Positions 35,611-43,183 of a DNA stretch of 64,000 nucleotides are shown here, piece by piece. The DNA lies in contig NZ_CP029193.1 of NCBI RefSeq assembly GCF_008642355.1, positions 5,356,001 through 5,420,000 on the forward strand, read 5' to 3'. Each line of letters opens with the position of its first letter. Within the stretch, counting starts at the first letter, position 1. This DNA comes from Streptomyces venezuelae (GTDB taxonomy: Bacteria; Actinomycetota; Actinomycetes; Streptomycetales; Streptomycetaceae). The position numbers and the translations under genes were made by a program. The notes beneath the pieces were generated by a model. The model had not been told where the DNA came from, did no database searches, and saw nothing but the letters and a program-made list of their open reading frames with translations.

Positions 35611-35935
35611 GATGCTCCTTCAGACGGGAGAGAACGTTGGGGTGTCCGGCCGGTTCGGGTCCGGCGTCCCACCGGACGGCTTCCGGCGTTCGGACGCAGT
35701 GACTACCGCTCGAAGCCCGCGAAGGTTTCGCTGCGCCAACGTAAAGAGTTGGCAATGCGTCGCATTATCGGCTGCGGATAAAAACGGGCAAAGAGCGCAC
35801 GGGCCGTTTCGCTGCAGAATCCTTCATGCCTAGCGATCTCAAGGGTTTTGGGGTTTCGACGCGGCACGCGCGGGAAACTCGGACAGGGTGTCGGTCCGTA
35901 GCACTCGGCATGCCCCCATCGAGGGACCCGTCGCA
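35611..35935 (-). promoter_or_regulatory. Upstream region of the secreted-protein gene with two back-to-back inverted repeats
   Basis: This 325-base gap is relatively AT-rich. GCCAAC/GTTGGC (35735-35753, seven-base spacer) is followed without a gap by AATGCG/CGCATT (35754-35766, one-base spacer). The pair lies about 125-155 bases before the start codon. It is operator-like. No terminator for the gene ending at 35936 is evident. Confidence 0.5.
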
Positions 35936-36847
35936 CTACTGCCCGGTCACGATCCGGACCTCGCCCGCCGCCTCAGCCCCCGCGGTCCCGCCCTCGTCCG
36001 CCGCACGGCCCACCGCGCGCCACGTCCCGGCGCCTCCGGCGTGCCACTCCCGCCCGCCGTACGACACCCGCTCGATGTGCAGCGCCGACGCGTGCGCCAC
36101 GGCCCAGTGCGCCAGCTCCCAGCCGCGCTGCGGCGCCCGGTCGGTCGCCACGGCGGCGGGCACCGGCACCGTCACCGTGCGCCCCCGGGCCGCGCCGGGG
36201 CGCACCTCGCGGCCGAAGTCGCGGACCAGGGCTGCCCGCACCTGCGCCGGGCCGCCGGGGTCCGTGTCCGGGCGCCCCTCGCAGCTGAACGCGGCCGGCG
36301 CGCGGCCCGTGAGCGCGGCGGCGAGCAGCGCGGCGTCCGGCTCGTGCTTGGCGTACGCCTGCGGAAAGCCGCTGCGCTGCACCCGCTGCGCGGCCACCGT
36401 GAGGGGCAGCCGCGAATAGCCCGGGACCTCGGCCAGATGCTCGTAGAAGCGGCCCGCCGAGTACGCCGGGTCCATGATCTGCCGCTCGTCGCCCCAGCCC
36501 TGCGAGGGACGCTGCTGGAAGAGGCCGAGCGAATCCCGGTCCCCGTGCGCGATGTTGCGCAGCCCGGACTCCTGCAGCGCGGTGGCGAGCGCGATGGTCA
36601 CCGCCCGCTCCGGCATCCCGCGCGACGTGCCGGCCGCGGCGACCGTCGCCGCGTTCCGCGCCTGCTCGGCCGTGAACGTGTACGAAGCGCCGTCACCCTT
36701 CCCCGAGACCACCGTGCACCGCGGCTCGGGCTTGCCCCCGTACACGTACTGCAGCGCCACATAGCCGACGACGGCGAGCAGCACGGCGGCCGCAACCCCG
36801 ATACGGAGGGGACGGCCGCGCCGGACGAGGGTGGGGGGCTCAGGCAC
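35936..36847 (-). CDS. Membrane-anchored lysozyme-like domain protein
   Basis: A 303-residue protein with a basic N-terminus and one membrane span (about 17-36). A domain then follows with ATALQESGLRNIAHGDRDS and LGLFQQRPSQGWG (about 132-165). The Glu in QESGL and the later GLFQQRPSQGWG resemble the active-site region of lysozyme-like or transglycosylase-like hydrolases. The last 100 residues, ending in EVRIVTGQ, look like a separate substrate-binding region. The start is GTG 36847. A further upstream start would overlap the divergent dapE start. Relatives are sometimes misnamed heavy-metal transporter. The position between dapC and dapE fits a wall role, but activity is inference. Confidence 0.75.
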   Translation of the reverse strand: MPEPPTLVRRGRPLRIGVAAAVLLAVVGYVALQYVYGGKPEPRCTVVSGKGDGASYTFTAEQARNAATVAAAGTSRGMPERAVTIALATALQESGLRNIAHGDRDSLGLFQQRPSQGWGDERQIMDPAYSAGRFYEHLAEVPGYSRLPLTVAAQRVQRSGFPQAYAKHEPDAALLAAALTGRAPAAFSCEGRPDTDPGGPAQVRAALVRDFGREVRPGAARGRTVTVPVPAAVATDRAPQRGWELAHWAVAHASALHIERVSYGGREWHAGGAGTWRAVGRAADEGGTAGAEAAGEVRIVTGQ

Positions 36848-36908
36848 GCGTCCAAGGTACTGGAGTCCACCGACAGCCCCGCGCGCCCGCTGGCTTAGGG
36901 TCGTCGGC

Positions 36909-37988
36909 ATGCCTCACACACCGCTTGACCTCACGCTCGACGCCGCGGAGCTCACCGCGCGACTGGTCGATTTCCCGTCCCCGAGCGGCGAGGAGAAGGC
37001 GCTCGCCGACGCCATCGAGACGGCCCTGCGCGCCCTGCCGCACCTCACGGTCGACCGGCACGGCAACAACGTGGTGGCCCGCACGAACCTCGGCCGCGCG
37101 GAACGCGTCATCCTCGCCGGGCACATCGACACCGTGCCGATCGCGGACAACGTACCCTCGCGCCTCGACGAGGACGGCGTCCTGTGGGGCTGCGGCACCT
37201 GCGACATGAAGTCGGGCGTCGCCGTCCAGCTGCGCATCGCGCAGACAGTGACCGAGCCCAACCGCGACCTCACCTTCGTCTTCTACGACAACGAAGAGGT
37301 CGCCGCCCACCTCAACGGCCTCGGACACGTCGCCGAGGCCCACCCCGACTGGCTGGCCGGTGACTTCGCCGTCCTCCTCGAACCCACCGACGGACAGGTC
37401 GAGGGCGGCTGCCAGGGCACCCTGCGGGTCCTCCTCAAGACCAGGGGCGTACGGGCACACTCCGCGCGCGCGTGGATGGGCTCCAACGCGATCCACGCGG
37501 CCACCCCGATCCTCCAGAGGCTCGCCGCGTACGAGCCGCGCAAGCCGGTCGTGGAGGGCCTCGAGTTCCACGAGGGCCTCAACGCCGTTCGCATCGAGGG
37601 CGGCGTCGCCACGAACGTCATCCCCGACGAATGCACCGTCACCGTCAACTTCCGCTACGCCCCCGACCGCAGCGAGGAAGAGGCCCTCGCCTTTGTCCGC
37701 GACTACTTCGCGGACTGCGGCGTCGACGAGTTCATCGTCGACGACCACACGGGCGCGGCCCGCCCCGGCCTGACCCACCCGGCCGCCGCCGCGTTCATGG
37801 CGGCCGTCGGCGGCGAGGCACGCCCCAAGTTCGGTTGGACGGACGTCTCCCGCTTCAGCGCGCTCGGCGTGCCCGCGGTGAACTACAGCCCCGGCAACCC
37901 GCTGCTCGCGCACAAGATCGACGAACGCGTCGAGGCGTCGCTGATCCCGCTCGCGGAGGAGAAGCTGCGGTCCTGGCTGACGTCGTAG
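36909..37988 (+). CDS. dapE: Succinyl-diaminopimelate desuccinylase
   Basis: A 359-residue M20-family zinc amidohydrolase that removes succinate to give LL-diaminopimelate. Metal and catalytic residues are His72 and Asp74 in GHIDTVP, Asp99 in GCGTCDMKSG and Glu129/Glu130 in DNEEV. GCQGTLRVLLKTRG and the dimerisation domain follow. The catalytic loop is GCGTCDMK rather than the commoner GRGAADMK. The start is ATG 36909. With dapC at 34001, most of the end of the succinylase branch is encoded nearby; dapD is not in this window. It is divergent from the lysozyme-like gene. Confidence 0.95.
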   Translation: MPHTPLDLTLDAAELTARLVDFPSPSGEEKALADAIETALRALPHLTVDRHGNNVVARTNLGRAERVILAGHIDTVPIADNVPSRLDEDGVLWGCGTCDMKSGVAVQLRIAQTVTEPNRDLTFVFYDNEEVAAHLNGLGHVAEAHPDWLAGDFAVLLEPTDGQVEGGCQGTLRVLLKTRGVRAHSARAWMGSNAIHAATPILQRLAAYEPRKPVVEGLEFHEGLNAVRIEGGVATNVIPDECTVTVNFRYAPDRSEEEALAFVRDYFADCGVDEFIVDDHTGAARPGLTHPAAAAFMAAVGGEARPKFGWTDVSRFSALGVPAVNYSPGNPLLAHKIDERVEASLIPLAEEKLRSWLTS

Positions 37989-38038
37989 CGGGCGAGGCAC
38001 CCGGTGCCGGACATCCCGAGGTCCCTCGGACGTAACCC

Positions 38039-38080
38039 GCGTAGATCTACGCTGTGAGTCACGTACGCAGTCACGTACGC
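38039..38080 (+). promoter_or_regulatory. Palindrome plus tandem 12-base repeats before the LOG-family gene
   Basis: A perfect 14-base palindrome (GCGTAGATCTACGC, 38039-38052) is followed by two tandem copies of AGTCACGTACGC (38057-38068 and 38069-38080). The block ends 16 bases before the ATG and just before the GGAGGGA ribosome binding site, so a bound protein would block initiation. This is a candidate operator. Confidence 0.5.
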
Positions 38081-38096
38081 ATGGAGGGAGCAGACG

Positions 38097-38882
38097 ATGG
38101 GCCATCCCGACAGCAGCGCCGAGCGCGCTGCCCGCGACACCGGTGCCAGGAAGCGTCCTGAGGAGCAGCGGCTCGGTCCGGTGCTGCGCCGGCGGGACAA
38201 GGTGCAGGCCGGCACGACCGATCAGCGTCTCCTCGACTCCGACGGAGGACCCTCCGAATGGGTCCACACGGATCCCTGGAGAGTCCTGCGCATCCAGTCC
38301 GAGTTCATCGAGGGCTTCGGCACCCTCGCCGAACTTCCGCCCGCGATCAGCGTGTTCGGCTCGGCGCGCACGGGGGAGGGGACGCCCGAGTACGCGGCGG
38401 GCGTCGAGATCGGCAAGGCGCTCGTGGAGGCGGGCTTCGCGGTGATCACGGGCGGCGGGCCCGGCGCGATGCAGGCCGCCAACCAGGGGGCCGTCGAGGC
38501 GAAGGGCACGTCGGTCGGTCTCGGCATCGAGCTGCCCTTCGAGCAGGGCCTCAACCCGTACGTCGACATCGGCGTGAACTTCCGCTACTTCTTCGTCCGC
38601 AAGACGATGTTCGTGAAGTACGCGCAGGGCTTCGTGGTCCTGCCCGGCGGCCTCGGCACGCTGGACGAGCTCTTCGAAGCGCTCACGCTCGTCCAGACCC
38701 GCAAGGTCACACGGTTCCCGATCGTCCTCTTCGGCTCGCAGTACTGGGGCGGCCTGGTCGACTGGCTGAAGAACACGGTCATCGCCCAGGGCAAGGCCTC
38801 CGAGGCCGACCTGCTCCTCTTCCACGTCACGGACGACGTGGAGGAGGCCATCACCCTGGTGACGAAGGAAGTCGGGAAGTAG
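38097..38882 (+). CDS. LOG-family protein (cytokinin-activating-type nucleotide phosphoribohydrolase)
   Basis: A 261-residue protein of the TIGR00730/LOG family, which cleaves ribose 5-phosphate from cytokinin-type nucleotides or other nucleoside monophosphates. Family motifs are ITGGGPGAMQAAN (about 118-130) and PGGLGTLDELFE (about 182-193), with the catalytic Arg/Glu region between. The first 70 residues are a charged actinobacterial extension (RKRPEEQRLGPVLRRRDK). The start is ATG 38097 after GGAGGGA. The M. tuberculosis homologue Rv1205 sits in the same neighbourhood, near folP2 and dapE, so this is conserved synteny. Confidence 0.92.
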   Translation: MGHPDSSAERAARDTGARKRPEEQRLGPVLRRRDKVQAGTTDQRLLDSDGGPSEWVHTDPWRVLRIQSEFIEGFGTLAELPPAISVFGSARTGEGTPEYAAGVEIGKALVEAGFAVITGGGPGAMQAANQGAVEAKGTSVGLGIELPFEQGLNPYVDIGVNFRYFFVRKTMFVKYAQGFVVLPGGLGTLDELFEALTLVQTRKVTRFPIVLFGSQYWGGLVDWLKNTVIAQGKASEADLLLFHVTDDVEEAITLVTKEVGK

Positions 38883-38899
38883 CCCTCACCGGAGCAGTG

Positions 38900-39760
38900 T
38901 CACGCGAGCCCCCGGCGAGCGACCGCCGGGGGCCTGTGCCCCGCGATGGTCGCGACCATGTCCAGCACCTGCTTCGTCTCCGCCACCTCGTGGACGCGGT
39001 ACACCTGCGCGCCCAGCCAGGCCGAGACCGCCGTCGTCGCGAGGGTGCCGAGGACGCGCTCCTTGACCGGCTTGTCGAGGGTCTCGCCGACGAAGTCCTT
39101 GTTGGAGAGGGAGACCAGGACCGGCCAGCCCGTGTCCGTCATCTCGCCGAGACGCCGGGTCGCCTCCAGGCTGTGGCGGGTGTTCTTGCCGAAGTCGTGC
39201 CCCGGGTCGATCATCACGGACTCGCGGGGCACACCCAGCGCCACCGCGCGCTCGGCCAGGTCGACCGTCACCCGCAGGATGTCCGCCATCACGTCGTCGT
39301 ACGTGACGCGGTGCGGCCTCGTCCGCGGCTCGGCGCCGCCCGCGTGCGTGCAGACCAGGCCCGCCCCGTACCGCGCGGCGACCTCCGCGAGCTTCGGGTC
39401 GACGCCGCCCCACGCGTCGTTGAGCACGTCCGCGCCCGCCTCGCAGACCGCCTCGCCCACGTCGTGCCGCCAGGTGTCGACGCTGATCACCACATCGGGG
39501 AACCGCCTGCGCACCTCGGCGACGAAGCCGACCGTGCGGCGCGCCTCCTCCTCGGCGCTCACCTCGTCGCCGGGCCCCGCCTTGACCCCGCCGATGTCGA
39601 TGATCGCGGCACCTTCGGCCACGGCCTGCTCCACGCGCGCGAGCGCCGGTTCGTCGCGGAACGTGGCCCCCTGGTCGTAGAAGGAGTCCGGGGTCCGGTT
39701 CACGATCGCCATGATCACCGGCTCGTGCGCGTCGAACTCGCGCCTGCCAAGCCTGAGCAT
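38900..39760 (-). CDS. FolP2-like dihydropteroate synthase homologue
   Basis: A 286-residue TIM-barrel protein of the dihydropteroate synthase family. Landmarks are MAIVNRTPDSFYDQG, IIDIGGVKAGPG, ISVDTWRHDVG, VLNDAWGG and VMIDPGHDFGKN. The FYDQG and GGVKAGPG variants match M. tuberculosis FolP2 (Rv1207), which was reported to lack synthase activity, rather than FolP1 with its typical GGESTRPG loop. The genuine folate enzyme is probably elsewhere. The start is ATG 39760 after AGGAGG. It is convergent with the LOG gene (17 bases) and divergent from the DivIVA-like gene. The FolP2 role is unknown. Confidence 0.88.
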   Translation of the reverse strand: MLRLGRREFDAHEPVIMAIVNRTPDSFYDQGATFRDEPALARVEQAVAEGAAIIDIGGVKAGPGDEVSAEEEARRTVGFVAEVRRRFPDVVISVDTWRHDVGEAVCEAGADVLNDAWGGVDPKLAEVAARYGAGLVCTHAGGAEPRTRPHRVTYDDVMADILRVTVDLAERAVALGVPRESVMIDPGHDFGKNTRHSLEATRRLGEMTDTGWPVLVSLSNKDFVGETLDKPVKERVLGTLATTAVSAWLGAQVYRVHEVAETKQVLDMVATIAGHRPPAVARRGLA

Positions 39761-39885
39761 CCCCTGTGGCCCTCCTGGGTCCTAGTCGCGGTCCGGCCGC
39801 CTGTGACCTTAACTGTCAGAGCCACATGGCACGATCGGACCCTGACAGTTTGAGCACGGGCAGTCGAGCGTGAGGGCCTGAAGAG

Positions 39886-40335
39886 ATGGTCTTGTTCTTG
39901 TTCCTGGTCGTCGCCCTCCTCGTGGTGGTCGGCGCGGTGACCCTCGCCGTGATCGGCGGCGGCGAGAGCGGCGCGCTGCCCGACGCCGCGCCCGAGCGGT
40001 TCACCGACCCGCTGCCCCCGGACCGCCCGCTGCGCCGCGCCGACGTCGACCTGGTGCGCTTCCCGATGACCCTGCGCGGCTACCACATGGGGGAGGTCGA
40101 CGACGTGCTCGGCCGTCTGGGCGCCGAGCTCGCCGAACGGGACGCCCGCATCGCCGAGCTGGAGGCCGCCCTGGCCGGCGCGCAGGCCACCGCGGTCGCG
40201 GGCCCCGCCCTCTTCGAGGGGTACGAACCGCGGGTGGCCAGGGACAAGGTCGTTGAGGACGGAGTCGTCCAGGACAAGGTCGTCCAGGACGCGGCGGGGG
40301 AGAACGCGCGGGACGAGAAGGGCGACGACCAGTGA
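39886..40335 (+). CDS. Membrane protein with DivIVA-like domain
   Basis: A 149-residue protein with one N-terminal membrane span (about 3-24). A short linker follows, then a DivIVA-type segment (VRFPMTLRGYHMGEVDDVLGRLGAEL) and coiled coil (ERDARIAELEAAL). The tail is charged with a repeated DKVV/VVQD pattern. DivIVA-type proteins sense curved membrane and organise polar growth in actinobacteria, but this short single-span form is the Rv1209 type, of unknown role. It overlaps the tag gene by four bases (GTGA), as in mycobacteria where Rv1209 precedes tagA. Confidence 0.88.
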   Translation: MVLFLFLVVALLVVVGAVTLAVIGGGESGALPDAAPERFTDPLPPDRPLRRADVDLVRFPMTLRGYHMGEVDDVLGRLGAELAERDARIAELEAALAGAQATAVAGPALFEGYEPRVARDKVVEDGVVQDKVVQDAAGENARDEKGDDQ

Positions 40336-40922
40336 GTATCGAGAGCGGCGCGGTCGCGGGCCCGGACGGCGGACTCCGCTGCCCCTGGGGCCTGTCCACC
40401 GAGGACTACGTGGCGTACCACGACGAGGAGTGGGGCCGCCCGGTCCGGGGCGACGACGCGCTGTACGAGCGGCTCTGCCTGGAGGCGTTCCAGTCGGGCC
40501 TCTCCTGGATCACGATCCTGCGCCGCCGCGAGGGTTTCCGCGCCGCCTTCGCCGGCTTCAGGATCGCCTCGGTGGCGGAGTTCACCGACGAGGACCGCGA
40601 GCGGCTCCTCGCCGACCCGGGCATCATCCGCAACCGCGCGAAGATCGACGCGACCCTCGCCAACGCGCGCGTGCTCGCCGACTGGTCCGAGGGCGAACTG
40701 GACTCCCTGATCTGGTCCTTCGCGCCCGACCCCGCGACCAGGAAGATCCCGCGGACCCTCGCCGACGTGCCCGCGATCACCGACGAGTCCACGGCCCTGT
40801 CCAAGGAGCTCAAGAAGCGCGGCATACGCTTCGTCGGCCCCACCACGGCGTACGCGCTGATGCAGGCCTGCGGCCTGGTCGACGACCACCTCGCGGACTG
40901 CGTGGCCCGCGAGGCGTCGTGA
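40332..40922 (+). CDS. tag: DNA-3-methyladenine glycosylase I
   Basis: A 196-residue base-excision repair enzyme that removes 3-methyladenine. The zinc-snap ligands are Cys17 and His30 at the N-terminus (CPWG, AYHDEEWG) and His186 and Cys190 near the end (DDHLADC). Helix-hairpin-helix-type sequence and SGLSWITILRRREGFR are typical. The start is GTG 40332, overlapping the DivIVA-like gene. It converges with the enoyl-CoA hydratase gene, 22 bases away. Confidence 0.95.
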   Translation: MSIESGAVAGPDGGLRCPWGLSTEDYVAYHDEEWGRPVRGDDALYERLCLEAFQSGLSWITILRRREGFRAAFAGFRIASVAEFTDEDRERLLADPGIIRNRAKIDATLANARVLADWSEGELDSLIWSFAPDPATRKIPRTLADVPAITDESTALSKELKKRGIRFVGPTTAYALMQACGLVDDHLADCVAREAS

Positions 40923-40944
40923 CGGGTGTGCACGGGCCCCGGGG

Positions 40945-41745
40945 TCAGCGGCCCAGGTACTTCGGCTTCTCCTTGGCGACGAAGGCCTGCACGGCGATCG
41001 CGTGGTCCTCGGAAGCGCCCGCCTTGCCCTGCAGCTCGTCCTCCTTGTCCAGCGCCTCGTCCAGGGAGTGGCCCGCCGCGTAGGCCAGGGACTCCTTGAG
41101 GGCCGCGTAGGCCAGCGTCGGTCCGTCGGCGAGGGCGCGGGCCACCTGGGCGGCCTCCGCGGCGAGGTCGGCCGCGGGAACGATCTTGTTGGCGATGCCC
41201 AGCTCGTACGCCTCGCGTGCGTCGATGTTGCGCGGGAACAGCAGCAAATCCGCGGCGCGGCCGGGGCCGATCACGCGCGGCAGCGTCCAGGAGACGCCCG
41301 AGTCGGCGGTCAGGGCGACGCCCGCGAAGGACGTGTTGAACTTGGCCGTGTCCGCGACCACGCGGTAGTCGGCGGCGAGCGCGAAACCGAGGCCCGCACC
41401 CGCGGCGACACCGTTGACGCCCGCCACGACCGGCTTCCGCATGCCGGTCAGCGCCCGGACGATGGGGTTGTAGTGCTCACGGACCGTGCTCATCGTCTGC
41501 CCGGTGCCCGCCTCGCGGTCCGCGGCCAGGCTGCCGATGTGCTCCTTGAGGTCCTGGCCCACACAGAAGGCACGGCCTGTCGCGGTGAGCAGGACCGCGC
41601 GCACGGTCTCGTCGGCGGCGGCCGCGAGCACGGCCTCCCGCAGGGCGACCTTGGCCTCCGTGTTCATGGCGTTCATCGCCTCGGGACGGTTGATGGTGAT
41701 CGTCGCGAGTCCGTCGTGCACCTCGTAGAGCACGCTGTCGGCCAT
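40945..41745 (-). CDS. Enoyl-CoA hydratase/isomerase family protein
   Basis: A 266-residue crotonase-fold enzyme. The oxyanion-hole region is visible in AFCVGQDLKEH and in VNGVAAGAGLGFALAADYRV. The DSGVSWTLPRVIG and ANKIVPAADL segments are typical of PaaG-type 2-(1,2-epoxyphenylacetyl)-CoA isomerases, so phenylacetate-type or fatty-acid degradation is possible, but no other pathway gene is present. The start is ATG 41745 after GGAGGGGG. A reading from 41886 adds a segment unlike the family. It is transcribed away from DUF3117. Confidence 0.9.
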   Translation of the reverse strand: MADSVLYEVHDGLATITINRPEAMNAMNTEAKVALREAVLAAAADETVRAVLLTATGRAFCVGQDLKEHIGSLAADREAGTGQTMSTVREHYNPIVRALTGMRKPVVAGVNGVAAGAGLGFALAADYRVVADTAKFNTSFAGVALTADSGVSWTLPRVIGPGRAADLLLFPRNIDAREAYELGIANKIVPAADLAAEAAQVARALADGPTLAYAALKESLAYAAGHSLDEALDKEDELQGKAGASEDHAIAVQAFVAKEKPKYLGR

Positions 41746-42053
41746 GGTGGCCCCCTCCGCTGGTCCAGTACGTAGGAGCTCAGCATGACGGAGATCATCG
41801 GGGTCCGGCATGAGCCCATCCATGTGACCTGCGTCAAACAAATCCGGGCCCCTGGGGCGTATGGGACGGCGAAGTATCGCAGCCACATCGCCGAATTGAG
41901 TGGTTTTGCGGGCGCGCGTTGCCCAAGCGATGCCGACCGATGTTGGTCATCGGGTCCTGCCATGCGGGATAATGGCCTGGAAGCAATGTGTTCGATGCCG
42001 GTGACACCTGGGTTGTCGGCTGCGATGAGCTGGTTTCAGGAAGGGGAACGAGC
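41746..42053 (+). promoter_or_regulatory. Divergent promoter region between the hydratase and DUF3117 genes
   Basis: 308 non-coding bases. A near-consensus -10 element GATAAT lies at 41968-41973. A weak -35-like TTGGTC (41943-41948) sits 19 bases before it, pointing toward DUF3117 about 80 bases away. The leader between has no hairpin I could find. A 93-codon reading frame from 41785 crosses the region but looks fortuitous. Confidence 0.45.
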
Positions 42054-42221
42054 ATGGCGGCCATGAAGCCGCGGACGGGCGACGGCCCGCTCGAGGTGAC
42101 CAAGGAGGGGCGGGGCATCGTCATGCGCGTTCCGCTCGAAGGCGGCGGACGACTTGTCGTCGAACTGACTCCGGACGAGGCCGACGCGCTCGGCGACGCC
42201 CTGAAGAAGGTCGTCGGCTGA
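42054..42221 (+). CDS. DUF3117 small protein
   Basis: A 55-residue protein (MAAMKPRTGDGPLEVTKEG at its start) of the DUF3117 family, present across actinobacteria; Rv1211 is the M. tuberculosis member and lies in the same gene order after tag. The start is ATG 42054 after GGAAGGGG. Two beta-strand-like segments and a C-terminal acidic helix (LTPDEADALGDALKKV) make a small compact fold plausible. Length is standard for the family. It is followed by a textbook terminator. The function is unknown. Confidence 0.93.
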   Translation: MAAMKPRTGDGPLEVTKEGRGIVMRVPLEGGGRLVVELTPDEADALGDALKKVVG

Positions 42222-42245
42222 CGCGGAAGCGCGCTCCATACTTTT

Positions 42246-42291
42246 CCACTGCCCCGGCATCGTACGACGATGCCGGGGCAGTGGTCTTTTC
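42246..42291 (+). terminator. DUF3117 terminator
   Basis: A perfect 18-bp stem (42246-42263 with 42267-42284) has a three-base loop and is followed by TCTTTTCC, one of the few T-rich tails in this window. Confidence 0.92.
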
Positions 42292-42331
42292 CGGGTCCGG
42301 GATCCCGGAACCGCTGTGCGCGGGCCCCGCG

Positions 42332-42964
42332 CTAGCGCTTGACGGCGCAGAGCAGGCCGTCGCCGACGGGCAGCAGCGACGGCACCAGGTCCGGGCTCTC
42401 GCGCACGGTCCGCAGCAGATCGCGCAGGTGCAGGACCTCCACCGGCTGGGGTCCCGAGTCGACGGTCCTGCCGTCCGCGAAGACGCCCTCGAAGCAGACG
42501 AGCCCGCCGGGTCGCAGCAGGCGCAACGATTCAGCGAGATATTCCAGGGACTCCAGGCGGTCGCCGTCGCAGAACACGAGGTCGTACCCGCCGTCCGCCA
42601 GACGCGGCAGCACGTCGAGGGCGCGGCCCGGGATGAACCGCGCCCGGTTGCCCGCGAAGCCGGCCGCCCGGAAGGCCTGACGGGCGAACTGCTGGCGGTC
42701 CGGCTCGGGATCGACGGTGGTCAGCACGCCGTCGGGCCGCATGCCGTGCAGCAGGTGGATGCCCGACACTCCCGTACCCGTACCGATCTCGGCCACCGCT
42801 TTCGCGTCAGCCGTGGCGGCGAGCATGCGCAGCGCGGCGCCGGTGCCGGGGGACACCGAGGGCAGGCCCGCCTCCCGGGCCCGGTCCCGGGCCCAGCGCA
42901 GCGCCTCGTCCTCGGCGACAAAGGCGTCGGCGAACGCCCATCCCGTCTGCCGGTTGCCGGTAAT
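42332..42964 (-). CDS. SAM-dependent O-methyltransferase, apparently initiated at ATT
   Basis: A 210-residue class I methyltransferase of the catechol/caffeoyl-CoA O-methyltransferase family. The SAM-binding motif is AEIGTGTGVSG, followed by LTTVDPEPD, DLVFCDGD and LRPGGLVCFEGV. The first ATG/GTG/TTG in frame (GTG 42856) would start at SPGTGAA and remove the N-terminal helices of the family. Upstream, the frame encodes TGNRQTGWAFADAFVAEDEA, which reads like the true N-terminus. It begins at ATT 42964 with AGGAGAGG at proper spacing. ATT initiation is rare, so a recent ATG-to-ATT change is an alternative. It is divergent from the sigma factor gene, as in the Rv1220c-sigE arrangement. Confidence 0.88.
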   Translation of the reverse strand: MTGNRQTGWAFADAFVAEDEALRWARDRAREAGLPSVSPGTGAALRMLAATADAKAVAEIGTGTGVSGIHLLHGMRPDGVLTTVDPEPDRQQFARQAFRAAGFAGNRARFIPGRALDVLPRLADGGYDLVFCDGDRLESLEYLAESLRLLRPGGLVCFEGVFADGRTVDSGPQPVEVLHLRDLLRTVRESPDLVPSLLPVGDGLLCAVKR

Positions 42965-43183
42965 GGCCCTCTCCTGTCCCCGTGGTTGCCTGGCCGTGAC
43001 TGTATCCGTTGGGCGCGGGAACCCGCAGATGGGACCGCGCGTTTACAGGGGGTGGGAGCACAGCGGGGGTAACAGATGGATCAAGACTTCAAGCGGGCGG
43101 CTCGCAGGGGCAGGACACCTGCCACGAAGCCCGTACCAAATTCACGTAAAAACGCTTATCCGGAGCTAACGGGCGAGGTGGTT

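Noticed and set aside
41785..42066. 93-codon plus-strand frame with AGGAG before its ATG
   Set aside because: It runs across the promoter (GATAAT at 41968) and past the start of DUF3117. Its sequence has no ordered composition, so I treat it as fortuitous.
43076..43183. N-terminal extension of the sigma factor from 43076
   Set aside because: The extension is basic and lacks a good ribosome binding site, while ATG 43184 has GAGGTGG at suitable spacing.
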